From Brachypodium distachyon (Eukaryota; Streptophyta; Magnoliopsida; Poales; Poaceae), in assembly GCF_000005505.3 (NCBI RefSeq), contig NC_016135.3, positions 13,920,613 to 13,984,612 on the forward strand: a stretch of DNA of 64,000 bases, in the 5' to 3' direction. Under the pieces are notes generated by a model. It was not told the origin of the DNA. It made no database searches and saw only the letters and a program-made list of their open reading frames with translations. Shown in pieces: positions 1 through 11,075 of this stretch (its first letter is position 1; each line of letters begins with the position of its first letter). Both the position numbers and the translations under genes were made by a program.

Positions 1-25
1 GTGGAACATCTAATCACTTGAAGAC

Positions 26-77
26 ATTTTATGAAAACGCCCACCAGGTGGGATTCTCTAAGAAGTTTTCATAAAAT
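26..77. repeat. short nested inverted repeat (cruciform-like)
   Basis: ATTTTATGAAAAC at 26-38 is perfectly inverted at 65-77 (GTTTTCATAAAAT). Inside the loop CCCACC (40-45) pairs with GGTGGG (47-52). No gene is attached to it and it could be part of a decayed MITE. Confidence 0.5.
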
Positions 78-1090
78 GCATTTAAGTGCGATGTAGTAAA
101 ATAAATTTCATATATGTGGACCACGAATCCTACGTGACAAGGTTCAGGTCAACAGAAATCAATCCAAGTCAACAAGTCAAGTCCTCGTGTCATGGTCAAA
201 ATGGTGGAGGGCATCAGAGGATGAAGGAAATAGAAAAAATGAGGCTACAAGCAAGAATCGGATAATGCATATGGTCCATGTACCATAAAGTTATGGAACA
301 AAATTGTGGAAAGTCCTCAAGAGGTCATGCATCACTCACTGTCAACTTGAATAGACTCAAGGAGAGAGAGGCCTAGAGATTCCAAGGAAACTCTAGTCCT
401 AACTCTTAAGGACCAAGCGGCGGAAGGAACGAATGAATTGTGTTAGATTCCAGAGGGTATCCGGCCCGAGCACGAGAGGGTCCCAAAGAATCTCTTGCTT
501 ACTGTATTGGGATTTGGGAAGACCGGCTCGATGCAAAACACTCGGCTAACAATTCCGTCCGACTCTCCTAACGTAGGACTATATCACACGCCTCGCGTAT
601 AGACCAAAACTACTAAAGAAATATCGTTGTATCAAATTTGCGCACGTACATGGCGACCGTCGTACACACCAACTTTTATTACTAACCATCTTGCTTTAGT
701 ACATCGTGTACCAAATGTTGTTCGACAATGACAACAAAGTGATTACGGGTTTCACCTTTTATGTCATCCAATTATTTACAATCTACATGGTAGTATTGAA
801 AGTTGTGCATATTCTAAAAATACAATAGAAAACCGACCCGATTGAACAAATCTAAGCAAGGTTTGTTTCATAGACCGATAAGTGGGCCCATGACAGTTTC
901 CTATTAGCAGCGTTAATAACGAAATTATGGGTTTTGCAATAAGGTTCTGTCAAAAGAAGTGAAAAGAAAACGAAACTGTGCAGTCAGAAAACAGGATTTA
1001 CTAAAAAATTTTACTCCACAAAGCACTTTCACGAATTTTTCTCTCACTCCTATCCCAAACCGGTTTTACTAGGGCTGCCGGAGACGCTGA
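78..1090. other. intergenic, nothing recognised
   Basis: Mixed-composition DNA with no long frame, no hairpin of the miR2118 type and no transposon protein signal that I can see. Confidence 0.4.
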
Positions 1091-1460
1091 CAAATGATCA
1101 AATATCCTTTCCGCGTACAGGCGCTGGCCCGTCGCACTCCGCCATTGCCTCGGCGCCACCGGTGACCTGGAGGCTGGAGTCCCCCGACCCGGTCCCTCCC
1201 CACACGCCCACTTCGACCGCAAGGAGCAGCCCACTATGGCGATTCCAGGGATTGCCGAGGACGGACAGGACGGCGGTGATTCGGCGCCGCGGCAGGCAAG
1301 CGCGTGAAGGGGATGCGCGGATTATGGGCCATGGTGTCGCCATCTATGTTCTGCAGGGCTGGAGAAGATGGCCTACCGGCTCTGTGGTGCGAGTGCCCTT
1401 CTCCACCTCTTCCTGTTCGTCTTCTGCAATTACATTTTGTGATACTGATTACTGATTCGA
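1091..1460 (+). other. GC-rich island, possible leader exon of block A
   Basis: A sharp GC-rich island in AT-rich surroundings. Its right part (about 1,285-1,430: GGCGCCGCGGC, then AAGGGGATGCGC, then CCATGG) is related to 25,490-25,640. Short open frames here (for example 1,162-1,455) match nothing I know and are not conserved in frame between the two copies. A promoter or first exon of a noncoding transcript is one reading; the direction is inferred only from the shared sequence extending to the right. Confidence 0.35.
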
Positions 1461-3336
1461 GTAATAACTTATCTATATATAATGTGTTTTTTTGTTGTCA
1501 TAGTCACTGGATGGCCATTATTCATGGACACATCTCTTTTGTAAATTCTGTGAAATCGTCATTGGTCAGGTTATTGATTACAAATCATTTGACCCAGTTC
1601 AATGGCAATTTGGCATGTGTATTGAATTATCTATTCCATATTAGCTGAGACCAAGCAAAGTACCAAAAGGCATATTCTAAAATAGCTGCAGCATCTATAT
1701 TTGATGAGTTTGCTCTTTTTTGTTGAGAATATGCAGAACTTTCTATCATTAGATGCAAATTTTTGACCTACGACCAGTAGGCTCCACAACATTATGACAG
1801 ACCAGGAAAGAAAATACAGAAAAAACTCGCACCAACTTACTGCATGCCAACCAGAGATTCTAAAACAGCTCTATATTTGACTAGCAAACAATTATAGGGT
1901 TCTCAACTCTCAGCACCAATTATCAGTTTGTCACAAGATTGATATGTAGCTGCCTGATGGTTTCATTCCAAATGGTTGCTACTTTGCTGGTTAATAATAG
2001 CAGGAATATGAAAAATCTGATCTTAACTGACATCGCATCAGTTTGGTGCTGTTTTTCTTAAAACGGGCCTGTCTAACGCTTGATCTGAGCTTGGAACTGG
2101 AACAAATTAGTTTTTTTACCTCATCACCTATCTTGATTCATGGTAGCTTAACCCTGACCTGTCTTCTTTTGAGAACGTAACATATACAAAATATAATTCC
2201 ACGGACGTGGAGGTCAGCGGTGAAGATATTAAAATGTCTTCAGCAGAAGAAGTTAGAAGTTAGAACTTAGTTGTGAAATGCTACTATTGTATATGCAATC
2301 ATTGATGCATCTTTTGGATATGCAAGCATGTGAATGATGTTATGTAGTTCACAGACATGTTTTGAGGCGCATTTACACACTTTTTTTTTTTTAAAATCAG
2401 ATGCGTACAAGGAATAAATGCACTTATAGAGTCCTGGTTCCTATGATAGCTAGTTCGACCATATAATTTGATAGTCTGTCCATTTAATTACTAAAATGTC
2501 TGTTGACTGATTGAGTACTGGTTACCATTTTGAGAACACACTGAATGCCATGCTACTGGTGCCGTGCCGCAGAGATTTCAGAAAATCGGGGTGACATGAT
2601 GGTTACTTCTAACAACCAGAACTTGCCAAGGGTTGTTATAGAACACTCAGCGGATCTTTATTTTGACTAGTTATGTTCCCTGCCAACTCATGTTTTTCTG
2701 GTCAGTGTGGTAAAGAGGGCTGTTACTGGGAATTGTCCAGGAATTAGGCTCGTTCCGGTTTCTCAAATTCTGGTGTTGTATACCCAGTCAATTATACAGT
2801 GTTCTGCATTTTTGGTCTACGTGTACTCTGAATGGCAAATTCATTTAGCTGCCTTATATCTGTTAGTCTGTCACTTTTGCAAGTTATTTAGAAACATAAT
2901 TTAGCTAATTCCTTTCCATCGGTATTACATGCTAGCTCCCTGCTGATAAACCGCCCAAACTTCTTGATTTTGACATAGCCTTAATCCATCTGAGAGTAGC
3001 TCCTAAGGTACTGTACTGATCTTAGATATTGCAATTCTTACATATTCATGTTATGTTTTCGTTTTCCTTCCATGGTTTTTTCTAGATCTTATCCGTATTC
3101 CATAGCAGGTGTATAACCAGCTCTCTAGTTTCAGATTGTCGTCATAGCTATTTTTATATGTTTATTCATCATGTGATAGTGTTCATACTGGATCTGTATT
3201 AAGTAGCAGCATGTAGGGACCACGGGTAGTAAACTCATGATTCGTGCTGATCTTTATTTGTGAATGTACCTTTTAGAATGAATACGTAACCCATTTGGAT
3301 TCAGCATGTCACCGTCGACATTAGAATTTAGGGCAA
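1461..3336. other. noncoding part of block A
   Basis: AT-rich, no convincing protein. Several stretches are shared with 25.8-27.6 kb and, inverted, with 39.1-39.4 kb, so it is old duplicated cluster DNA and not a separate gene. A spliced noncoding transcript cannot be excluded. Confidence 0.4.
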
Positions 3337-3552
3337 CTAGCACAATACCCGTTCGCTGCTACGGACTAAAAAACATGTTTAAAGAGAAATTTATTTATTT
3401 ATTTATTTATTATCTTAGATCATATAATCCATATTCGTTGTTTTCATCTCAATTATTTATGCAAAGTCAACAAGTGATGTAAAAAAACAAGTGATGTAGT
3501 CCGAAAGTGATGGACCGCCGCCACCGATTCAGTCTTTTATAGGAGTAAAGAT
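3337..3552 (+). repeat. dispersed grass repeat starting ACTAGCACAATACCCGT
   Basis: It starts ACTAGCACAATACCCGTTCGCTGCTACGG-like and ends near TCTTTTATAGGAGTAAAGAT, the ends of a short dispersed repeat I have seen often in grass genomes but cannot assign to a class. A second fragment with the same start is at 22,272. Inside is an ATTT run (about 3,389-3,410). Confidence 0.45.
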
Positions 3553-3985
3553 TTACCCTTGAGTATGTGCGCTAACTGCTAAAAGCATTCTGTCCCTATT
3601 TTCCTTAAAAATGAATATGATCTCATCAGGGCTGATTATTGACGAAATCTTACACATCATATAATGTATTTCACTATTACTTACCTTACCAAGATAGGAC
3701 TTCATCATGCATGAGCCATTGTGCCTACTAACTTTAGTTATTGATCTAGGAAAACAACACAAGCAGCACCAGGGCGAAGGCATCATCTCTGCATATGCAT
3801 GTTATCACACATGCCACGGTATAATAAACTTACATGGCACTTACTTTCCATATTGTAAAGAGCGAAGAACAATTGAACCGTGAAACTGCCTTTTATTCAG
3901 TTCACCAAGAAATCCTGCAAGCCAAAAAGACCAATTGAACCATAAAACTGTCTTTTGTTCATTTGTCAGAGAAATTGTGCAAGCA

Positions 3986-4155
3986 AGATAAGGAGCACCC
4001 AAGCACAATAGGCATGGGAGGCATTGAGAAGATACCAAAAAATAAAATAAAATCTCAGCCTCTAATTGTTGAAGGGAATAAAGTGTTTATGCTTTTCTCT
4101 GTTCCCATGATCACTGCTTATAGACCCTCTTTTTTTTCTCGTCCTGACTCACCTT
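3986..4155 (-). ncRNA. MIR2118: MIR2118 hairpin 1
   Basis: Foldback of about 170 nt. The miRNA is on the 3' arm at 4009-4030 (minus; core CAATGCCTCCCATGCCTA) and the star region near 4,092-4,114 contains CATGGGAACA. It is the last of three hairpins downstream of the TATA box at 4,731. The first bases read TTCTCAATG, so seed-proximal positions differ from the usual TTCCCAATG or TTCCTGATG; it may be a weaker member. Confidence 0.75.
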
Positions 4156-4220
4156 GAAAGTCACATTAGAAGCATACAACTCAATATCTTCTGTTGTCTC
4201 TAAAAAATATATTGTTCAAG

Positions 4221-4390
4221 TCAAAGGAAGGGGAATGAACATCTGAGAACAATAGGCATGGGAGGCATTGGGAAAACATGGGAAACAGTTCTCAGCCCCT
4301 ATTTCCAGAGGCAAAGAAGAGGTTTAGCTTTCCTCAATGTTCCCATGACCACTGTTCTCAGACCCTCTTTTCTTCCTCTTCCCTACTCAC
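4221..4390 (-). ncRNA. MIR2118: MIR2118 hairpin 2
   Basis: Foldback with the miRNA on the 3' arm at 4253-4274 (minus; starts TTCCCAATGCC, ends CCATGCCTA, 22 nt) and the star arm at about 4,326-4,350. The long lower stem is made of GGAAGAGG/CCTCTTCC-type arms. The opposite strand of the miRNA reads in frame as IGMGGIGKTW, the NLR P-loop. The miRNA looks like the rice miR2118 subtype ending in ATGCCTA (from memory). In grasses the family directs cleavage of PHAS transcripts that give 21-nt phasiRNAs. Confidence 0.88.
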
Positions 4391-4495
4391 ATTCAATGCT
4401 TCATCATCTGATCCTATGTGTTCACTGTTCACCTTAAAGGAACATCCTACTACACATTCGTAGTTTCTACTTTCTCCCCTCAAAATATTTCAGCA

Positions 4496-4656
4496 AGCTA
4501 AAGGAAGTGGAAGGAGTACCTAAGATCGATAGGAATAGGAGGCATCGGGAAAACACAAAGCAAATCTCTACCTCCGATACTGGAAAGCTCTAGGCTTTCC
4601 TCCATGTTCCTATTCCCACTGCCCTTAGGGACTCTCTCTTCCTCTTCCAGACTCAC
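4496..4656 (-). ncRNA. MIR2118: MIR2118 hairpin 3
   Basis: First hairpin after the 4,731 TATA box. miRNA at 4530-4551 on the 3' arm (minus; starts TTCCCGATGCC, ends CCTATTCCTA); star arm about 4,593-4,617 (GGAACATGGAGGAAAGCC on minus). It is the counterpart of hairpin 13 at 29,305 and, inverted, of hairpin 14 at 38,365, which carries the same 22-nt miRNA. Confidence 0.88.
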
Positions 4657-4730
4657 TCTCAAGCCCTTAAACTCCACAACTCTAACACAGAAAGCCCAGA
4701 CTGTTGAACAGGGCTATAGTATTCTGAAGT

Positions 4731-4740
4731 GTATATATAG
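4731..4740 (-). promoter_or_regulatory. TATA box of MIR2118 group A
   Basis: CTATATATAC on the minus strand, about 75 bp before hairpin 3. The same box sits at the same place in front of the other hairpin groups. Confidence 0.65.
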
Positions 4741-4799
4741 GCCTCTAGTGCAATGCTCTAAAATGCTCAGATAGAACCGCTGTGAGCAAAGCAACTGAA

Positions 4800-4834
4800 T
4801 GAACACACCTACTGCATAGTACACCATAAGGAAT
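4800..4834 (-). promoter_or_regulatory. conserved upstream block of MIR2118 promoters
   Basis: Plus-strand text GAACACACCTACTGCATAG, 60-100 bp upstream of the TATA box. Related blocks are at 7,402, 9,532, 13,501, 26,222, 29,590, 36,798 and, inverted, 38,178. The conservation suggests a shared regulatory element; the factor is unknown. Confidence 0.5.
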
Positions 4835-5021
4835 AGCTGTCAATGATATCGGGGACACATAATAGTTAACATGGAAAGTCTTTTTTTTTTGGCGAGGAAC
4901 ATGGAAAGTCTTAACTCCATGCAGTGCATTTATGAGAAGGGTAAGAAAACTAGAAAAGGAAACCTTGCACTCTAGGATTCTTGTTAAGGTAGTATGGAGA
5001 ACAGGACAGGCCACATGTCAT

Positions 5022-5182
5022 TAGAGCTGCAAAATTGTGACCCTCAGGGTACCCTTTGACCCTCCTTAGTTTAACCAAATGAACTAAAATTTCAAAATGA
5101 CACAACTTTTTGAAAATCTAGTTCATTTGTTTGAACTAAGGAGGGTCAAAGGGTACCCTGAGGGTCACCATGTTGCACCTCT
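5022..5182. mobile_element. MULE-type MITE upstream of MIR2118 group A
   Basis: 161-bp element made of two near-perfect inverted arms of about 65 bp; the inner arms contain GTGACCCTCAGGGTACCC at left and its complement at right. It is flanked by the 9-bp direct repeat ACATGTCAT (5013-5021 and 5183-5191), the TSD length typical of Mutator-like elements. It has no coding capacity. It lies about 290 bp upstream of the group A TATA box and is absent from the matching places in blocks B and C. Confidence 0.8.
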
Positions 5183-5191
5183 ACATGTCAT

Positions 5192-6311
5192 GGACCTAAT
5201 TGCTGGGCTTTGTGCACACAATTTCGTAGCATCACACTAGTCAGGACTTGTTTAACAAGTGAACCTTCAAGTATCAACATCGTGTGGATTTTCAACTTTA
5301 GTTAATGATCACAAAGGAGCACATTTAGTTGACACTGTTATGTTCCTATGGAAAATAATTAAGCAAAGCAAGTACCAGTATCACTGCCCTCAATGTTTAC
5401 CCAAAGGAATGATAGTTATAACAAGAAAACAAAACTAGACAAGCAAACTAATGCATCTATTTATGTTGCAAACGAATAAACATTAACCACATTCCCTAGC
5501 AAGAGCAAACTTATGGGTTATTTTCTTTACAATATCAATCCAATGTTGTTGTACACTTTGGTTCAGCGTGAACATCTTGATTTCAGCTGCGCATGCATCT
5601 GCTGAAGCCCCTGTTTTTGCCAGGACATGCTTAATAAATAAGCAGATGAACAAATAGCCTTGATGATTTCCAGTTAGCTTTTAATAGCTTGGTCTCTGCT
5701 TCACCACACTGTAGATGAACAAAGAGTGTTGATGATTGCAAGCATCTTATGTATTTAAGGGGAGAGTAATAGGAACCACTGCCTTCTCATTGAAGCATGT
5801 AGAATTGTAGAAGTTTCAAATACCGTCATTGCGGTAGTATTAGTTTCCTTGCTACTTAACGTATCCCTCCATTCGCTTCTGCTACATGACACATGATCTA
5901 GGATATAGCTGACCAGGATATGAGCAGTGTAGCCGATCTGAATGATTTTGCAACTAAGATGCTAACTACTCACATAAGCTATCAAATGTTAATGTGAATG
6001 TGCTATTTTCTTCTATTTCTCTCCACTCTCTACTCCAATTACTATCCTTGAAACTTGTGTTTTATCTGCGCTGAGCAAGTGTTTGGTGCAACAAAAGAAC
6101 TAGCGATAAATATGTCTTATCAAGAATACTATGGCGCCCTTTCTTTTAATATTTTGAATAGCACTAGGTTCTTATAACCTCTAATTCTCGCAGTTGTGCT
6201 TCTTTCCTTCATAATTGATCATTGATGCTCATCAGTTACGAGTTAACATGCATGGTCTTTTAAACATATGTGTTCTTGCGCATGTATAATAAGATAAATA
6301 TGTCTAATTAA
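5192..6311. other. upstream part of block A, noncoding
   Basis: Shared with 29,640-30,630 in direct order and, up to about 5,640, with 37.6-38.1 kb inverted. It includes a GGTTCAGCGTGAACA motif near 5,561 that recurs near 30,113 and 37,630. No convincing protein. Confidence 0.45.
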
Positions 6312-6539
6312 TCTGCATCCACTCTTCTGTTACGGAGAAAAAAGTTCTCATGGAATTGTCCAAGAAAACCATTGGACATGCCTGGAGTTAGATCTGCCAT
6401 GAAAAAGCCTTCCGGGGAAGTCCTATCTGTAGAGAAGAATCAAGTGCCTCAGATTGGCCAGGAGAATGTACCAGTCGAGCCTGTTACCTCGCAGACTGCT
6501 AGAATGGGTTACCTGTGGGAATTCAACAGGAAGCAGTAA
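6312..6539 (+). CDS. possible exon, unknown product (about 75 codons)
   Basis: An open frame without an initiating ATG at its edge, between stops at 6,309 and 6,537. Its protein-like text includes MPGVRSAMKKPSGEVLSVEK and ends MGYLWEFNRKQ followed by two stops (TAATGA). Composition and codon use look more like a real terminal exon than the surrounding AT-rich DNA, but I do not recognise the family and see no strong splice acceptor. It may be a gene fragment or a chance frame. Confidence 0.25.
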   Translation, partial: SASTLLLRRKKFSWNCPRKPLDMPGVRSAMKKPSGEVLSVEKNQVPQIGQENVPVEPVTSQTARMGYLWEFNRKQ

Positions 6540-6904
6540 TGACCATACAAATCATCCAGGCGGACGAGTGGCTGGTGTGTGAAGCTGCAAAGTGAATCTC
6601 ACCTTAGCACCGCAATCTAACTGTACTTTTCTCTTAGATCTTCAGAGTAATAGTCTTTCTGCTAACACCCTGTCTTGATATAACTGGATAGCACATGACA
6701 TTCTAGAAAGAGTGTTTTGTTATTTTTTCTATTTTTCCTCTAGAATCTGATGTTATATTGTTCAACCAGAGCCAAGCCATTATCATAACTTAAGACAGAC
6801 ATGAACAAAGCTACAGTCATTCCCATAGTATTAAGACTTGGTAAAGTACATTTGGTTTACAAAAAACTTACTGGACATTTCTCAGTATACTACTGTGAGC
6901 CAAA

Positions 6905-7060
6905 GGAGCAAGGAGCACCTAAGAGCCACAGGAATGAGAGGGCATTGGGAAAACTCCAAGTACCAGCCTCCATTGTAGGAGGAGCACCTAAGCTTTTCCT
7001 ATATATTCCCATTCCTACTGCTCTTAGATCCTCTTCTCTTCCTCTTCCTAAACTCTCAAG
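6905..7060 (-). ncRNA. MIR2118: MIR2118-like hairpin 4 (diverged)
   Basis: Same architecture, with the miRNA position at 6930-6951 (minus). It reads TTCCCAATGCCCTCTCATTC, with changes in the centre of the miRNA compared with the other copies, and the star arm (ATTCCCATTCCTACTG on plus) is kept. The central changes could abolish or shift targeting. It is second in the group promoted at 7,361. Confidence 0.6.
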
Positions 7061-7120
7061 GAGCCATCATCTTGATCTATGCTTAAATTTTCTGCTCTGT
7101 TCTACTAAGACAAGTGTGCA

Positions 7121-7280
7121 AGCCAAAGGGAAGGGGAAGGAGCACCCAAGAACAATAGGAATGGGAGGCACTGGGAAAACACGAAGACAATTCTCTTCCT
7201 CCAATTCTAGGAGACTTATGCTTTCCTTTGTGTTCCCATCCCCACTGCTCTTGGACCCTCTCTTTCTTCCTCTTCCCAGC
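7121..7280 (-). ncRNA. MIR2118: MIR2118 hairpin 5
   Basis: miRNA on the 3' arm at 7156-7177 (minus; starts TTCCCAGTGCC, ends CCATTCCTA); star near 7,220-7,243. The opposite strand encodes TIGMGGTGKTR. It is the first hairpin after the TATA box at 7,361. Confidence 0.85.
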
Positions 7281-7360
7281 TAGCCCTACTAAGGATCCAA
7301 TTTTCTGTTAAGAACTAAGAGTATTCCAACCCTTGTTGCACAAATGTTTCAGAGCTTTGA

Positions 7361-7370
7361 GGTATATATG
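7361..7370 (-). promoter_or_regulatory. TATA box of MIR2118 hairpins 5 and 4
   Basis: CATATATACC on minus, about 80 bp before hairpin 5. The conserved upstream block lies at 7,402-7,438 (plus text GACACCATCTGCATGTTGCA). Confidence 0.55.
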
Positions 7371-7439
7371 AACCTCTTTGGTGTGGTGCTATGAGCAATG
7401 ATGACACCATCTGCATGTTGCACCAAAGGACATAGCACT

Positions 7440-9020
7440 CAATAATTCTAGGCATATGGAAACTAGTTGTTTATAACTTTATATAGATCAGCAGTTGCAC
7501 TTACGGGCCACCATATTTGAAAAGCCATAACTTAGTCCTAATAACAGACTTGCATTTACAATGGAAGGAGGAAAGGAGGAACCACATTTATTTGGATTAA
7601 GAGTGAGGGCATTGTGGGAAGACAGGATAGACACGTGGCACATCTGATGCAATGCCTTTCTCGTTAGATTTTGAGCAAAGAGGATGAAAACAATAACTCA
7701 TATACAACAATGAGATTATTTACCAACCAAAGTTTTGTGTTTGTGTGCACAGCAATTTTAATGGAAACAACTAGACAAGCAAATTTAGAAACTAATTTTA
7801 CTTTAGAAATTGTGGAAACTATCAGGAAAAGTCATGCACAATCCCTTGCAAAAAAAAACATGAAAAATATTCTGGTCCAATACAGAACACGTCGGTTCAG
7901 CACGCATTTCTGCTGATGACAAAATTGATCTTCCAATGCTCCTAAACTGCCGATCACTAGGGTTAGAAGAGGAGAATCAAATATGTTGTGCTCTCAGTGC
8001 CACTAAGTCTTCTCGCTAAACCCTATAACGTTTGTCATTCTCTTGATACACTTATCATGTTAGAGTAGCCAATAAATTAGTATTGTTCCATCCTACTTTG
8101 ATCTTCGGTTGTTATACAGGAGTAACTAATGACTAGTGGTCAATGGGCATGGTGGATGAAGAGAGGACACCACCCCATGGGCCTTGTTGCTGGATGCACA
8201 GATGTTGAAAGTAATTGTTCTCGATTTGGTTAGTGAGCAAACTTCCTAGTGCTGATGACTAGATTAACATGGTTAGATTTCACATAAAATATTTGAGCTG
8301 TTGTTGCAATTATTTACAGGACTGACTAGCAAGCAATGTACAGAGACATCAACAGGTTAGCACATGACCTGTAGTTTGGTGAGCTCTGCCATTTCGATAT
8401 TTATGTTTTCGGTTCTGCAGAAGTTCACAAATTCTACACTGTTTTTCAGGAAAGAGAATCACTTCTTACCATGTTGTGCAATGGAAGATTTAAGAGTGTA
8501 GCATGATAAATAAAAGTAGGCAAAGGGAAGATGGAATCTGCATATGTACTAGTTCATAAGTTACAGATGTTTTGAGCCTGTAAGTGTTCTGTTTCCTGAT
8601 ATTAGATCAGAAATTTGCTAGCTTGGATCTTACCTGATGTCACCCTCTCATGATTCAGTATATTACCATACAAGAACTCATTCACAATAATGTACACTAA
8701 AATGTACTGTTCTAGTAGAATCAGAACCCAACTTTGATGATGCCCTTTGGTAATAGTTTCACAGAAGCCAGTCTGGACATCTCTTAGTGGTTGGGATAGC
8801 TTTTCCCATTATCATTTCTAAATTAATTGTGAATTAAAAAAATTACCATCTATGGAGTACTATTTACTAACAGCATGGCTCTCTGCTGTATTTCATTGAA
8901 GAAAAGATGAATCTGAACTAGAAACTGTCAGACGACCAAGGTCTAATCCACGCACATTGGATTCATGAATCGAGACATTATTATTGTATGTAATGCAACC
9001 CAAAACATTTTTATTTGTAT
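7440..9020. other. intergenic between two MIR2118 groups
   Basis: AT-rich DNA with a GGTTCAGCACG motif (about 7,893) like those upstream of the other groups. The 81-residue frame at 7,671-7,916 has no recognisable domain. I see no mobile element here. Confidence 0.4.
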
Positions 9021-9026
9021 GTATGC

Positions 9027-9130
9027 AACCCAGAACAATAGGAAGGGGATGCACTCGGGAAACACATACTAGGCTTTCCTCCTGTTCGCATTCCCACCGC
9101 TTTTAGACACCATGTTTCTTTCTCTTTCTG
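9027..9130 (-). ncRNA. MIR2118: MIR2118-like hairpin 6 (degenerate, shortened)
   Basis: The miRNA position 9039-9061 (minus) reads TTCCCGAGTGCATCCCC, with an extra base and changes in the core. The loop is only about 10 nt where others have 40-60. It lies downstream of hairpin 7 and is probably a decaying copy. Confidence 0.5.
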
Positions 9131-9206
9131 ACTCCTCATCAAAGCCTCATCTTCTAAACCCATGCACAGAGGGATTTTGTTTTCACTAGTTAAGAAAATC
9201 ACTGTG

Positions 9207-9372
9207 GCCAAAAGGAAGAGGAAGGAGCATCTAAGAACCATAGGCATGGGAGGCATCAGGAAAACATCAAACTAAATAGCCACCTCTAATGTTAGAGGAG
9301 AAAATAGAGTTGGGCTTTCCTTCATGTTCCCATTCCTACTGTTCTTAGACCCTCTCTCGCTTCCTCTTCCTG
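9207..9372 (-). ncRNA. MIR2118: MIR2118 hairpin 7
   Basis: miRNA on the 3' arm at 9241-9262 (minus; starts TTCCTGATGCC, ends CCATGCCTA), identical as far as I can recall to a rice miR2118 subtype. Star near 9,314-9,338 (GGGAACATGAAGGAAAGCC on minus). The stem continues through GGAAGAGG/CCTCTTCC-type arms. Confidence 0.88.
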
Positions 9373-9452
9373 GCTCACTCACCATCTTTGCATACTACTA
9401 CTAAAGTTTCAGAGTGAGGAGTTTGATTGCTCAGTTCCTTGGGAGCTCTAGA

Positions 9453-9462
9453 GTATATATAG
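9453..9462 (-). promoter_or_regulatory. TATA box of MIR2118 hairpins 7 and 6
   Basis: CTATATATAC on minus, 81 bp before hairpin 7; conserved block at 9,532-9,570. A LINE fragment begins only about 70-100 bp further upstream, so the distal promoter is displaced. Confidence 0.6.
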
Positions 9463-9629
9463 ACCTCCAGTGCAATAGTCTGGTACTCTGGTGCATAACC
9501 CTATGATGCAGTGTGTTTTGAGGGCAAGTGCTGAATACACCCAGTGCAGGCATGATGCACCTGATCATAACAGAAAAGCATGGTGGGACCATGCTGAGAG
9601 ATGAATGGAAAATATTCCTCCTATAGATA

Positions 9630-11075
9630 TCTATAAAGTTTTGCCTTTGCATATACAGAAAGGGTCAAGCAACCTAACAAAACAAATCATTATGTCGGAT
9701 GCCCCGAGTGGCAAGCAGGTCAGCAGTCTAAACCCACATTTGTCACGAAGGAGCCTGGTGAAAACCTTGCAATGCAGCGGAGCCCAAGTGCTCCAAGTGG
9801 CATCAGCATACTGATGGCAGACAAAAGCAGCGAAGAAAGCTCTGTAAACAGAACTGGAAGAGCGGACGCCAGAGGGTTCCCATGACCATGACCAAGAATC
9901 TGGCAAGTTGGGCATAAGCCCCAAATCCTGGATGGTGGCCCAAAGGTTCAGGAGCTGGATGAAAGCATATATACTGAGAGGTTTCTTGTCATCTGAGAAC
10001 CACTATTTCCAGCAAGGGCTTCTCCGACCATCCTTTTAAGCCTGAGAGAATGTGGGATGACGGCGTAAAGATCAGGGGAAAGATCCTCAACAGTAGAGTC
10101 ATCGATCCACTTGTCGAGCCAAAAGTGAGTTTTGTTGCCATCCCCAATTGAGACCCTCGCAGCGGCATTGAAAATGGAGTGTTCAACATCTCTGAAAGAT
10201 ATGTTCAGGTGACTCCATGCGTGTAGTAGAGAGGCACGGTGCAGTAAAGCAAGTGGACACGCAGACAAATCCCCATGACGTCAAGCTTGAGTATGCCGAG
10301 CCCTGGCAGATTTAGGCCATCAAATGGACGACCAGTTAATAAGGAAGTGCATGCCTTAGACGACCTTGGTGTCCTTCCAGAGGAAGGCACACTTCATTTT
10401 ATAAATCTTCTTCATGACCCAAGCCGGTGGTTCTAACTTCTAACTACATGAGACGATAAGTTCGCATAGCAGAAATGTCCGTAGCGACCACCAGATCAAT
10501 CTACTCCCTTGAGTAAGCAAATCCGACCTCCAACTAGCAAGCTTATCTTATATCTTGTCGAGAAAAAGCTTGCTGAAATCGCTCTTCCTATCTTAGGGAA
10601 AGGGGCAGGGCAAGATATTTAATCGGCAGAGTCAAGACGTCATTGAACGACACCACCAACAAGGTTGGTCACCTCATTGCTGCATCAAAAGGGAAATAAG
10701 GAACTTTTGGACAGGCTGCATCTGAGACCAGAAGCATCACCAACGAGTTTGAGAATCAGCTTGATGGAATAAAAGGCCCTCAAATCTCGGCTTGAGGAAG
10801 ATGATGATATCACATGCGATGAAACTCCTGCCCTTGATGGCTGATTGGACATAAAATGTCGTTGCACTCGGCACAAGCAACAAACTCTCGCAAGAAATCC
10901 ATAACTATTAGAGTCTCTAACTATTATGAAGAGCATAGGCGAGAAGACATCGCCCTGCCTCAGCCCTGCGCATGCTGAATGGCCGGTCCTGGGCTACCAT
11001 TGAGGGGGATTCGGGTCTTAGACGCTATTGAGGATTCGGTTGCGAAGGGAACAGTTGAGTGTCAATCGCTCATGA
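9630..11075 (-). mobile_element. LINE fragment (L1-type), 5' truncated
   Basis: Minus-strand pieces of a plant L1-type ORF2 in several frames. From its 5' end there is an RT segment with GLRQGDVFSPMLF near 10,920-10,960, then a stretch with LPGLGILKLD near 10,290, then SIGDGNKTHFWLDKWIDD (about 10,090-10,150), then the zinc-finger-like tail (VYRAFFAAFVCHQYADATW at about 9,780-9,850). Frameshifts and stops make it inactive. The normal protein is over 1,200 residues; only the C-terminal third is left. It interrupts upstream DNA of the 9.4-kb MIR2118 promoter. Confidence 0.8.

Larger units (their letters stand above)
1290..7110 (+). repeat. segmental duplication, block A (direct copy of block B)
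   Basis: Ordered similarity to 25,500-35,600. Examples are 1,570-1,690 with 25,835-25,940 (shared GGCAATTTGGCATGTGTATT), 2,400-2,450 with 27,105-27,160, 2,610-2,650 with 27,550-27,590 (shared AAGGGTTGTTATA), 4,220-4,660 with 29,060-29,475 (hairpins), 5,320-5,380 with 29,870-29,925, 5,950-6,060 with 30,480-30,595, and 6,745-6,790 with 35,190-35,240. B is longer because of later insertions. Confidence 0.75.

Noticed and set aside
3963..4157. Short plus-strand frames containing GMGGI(G/E)K, as if NLR exons remained
   Set aside because: They are the complement of the miRNA arms; no RNBS or other NB-ARC motif follows, so no NLR gene is present.
5022..5182. The strong hairpin as another microRNA gene
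   Set aside because: Near-perfect terminal repeats and a 9-bp TSD mark it as a MITE; the sequence is unrelated to miR2118.
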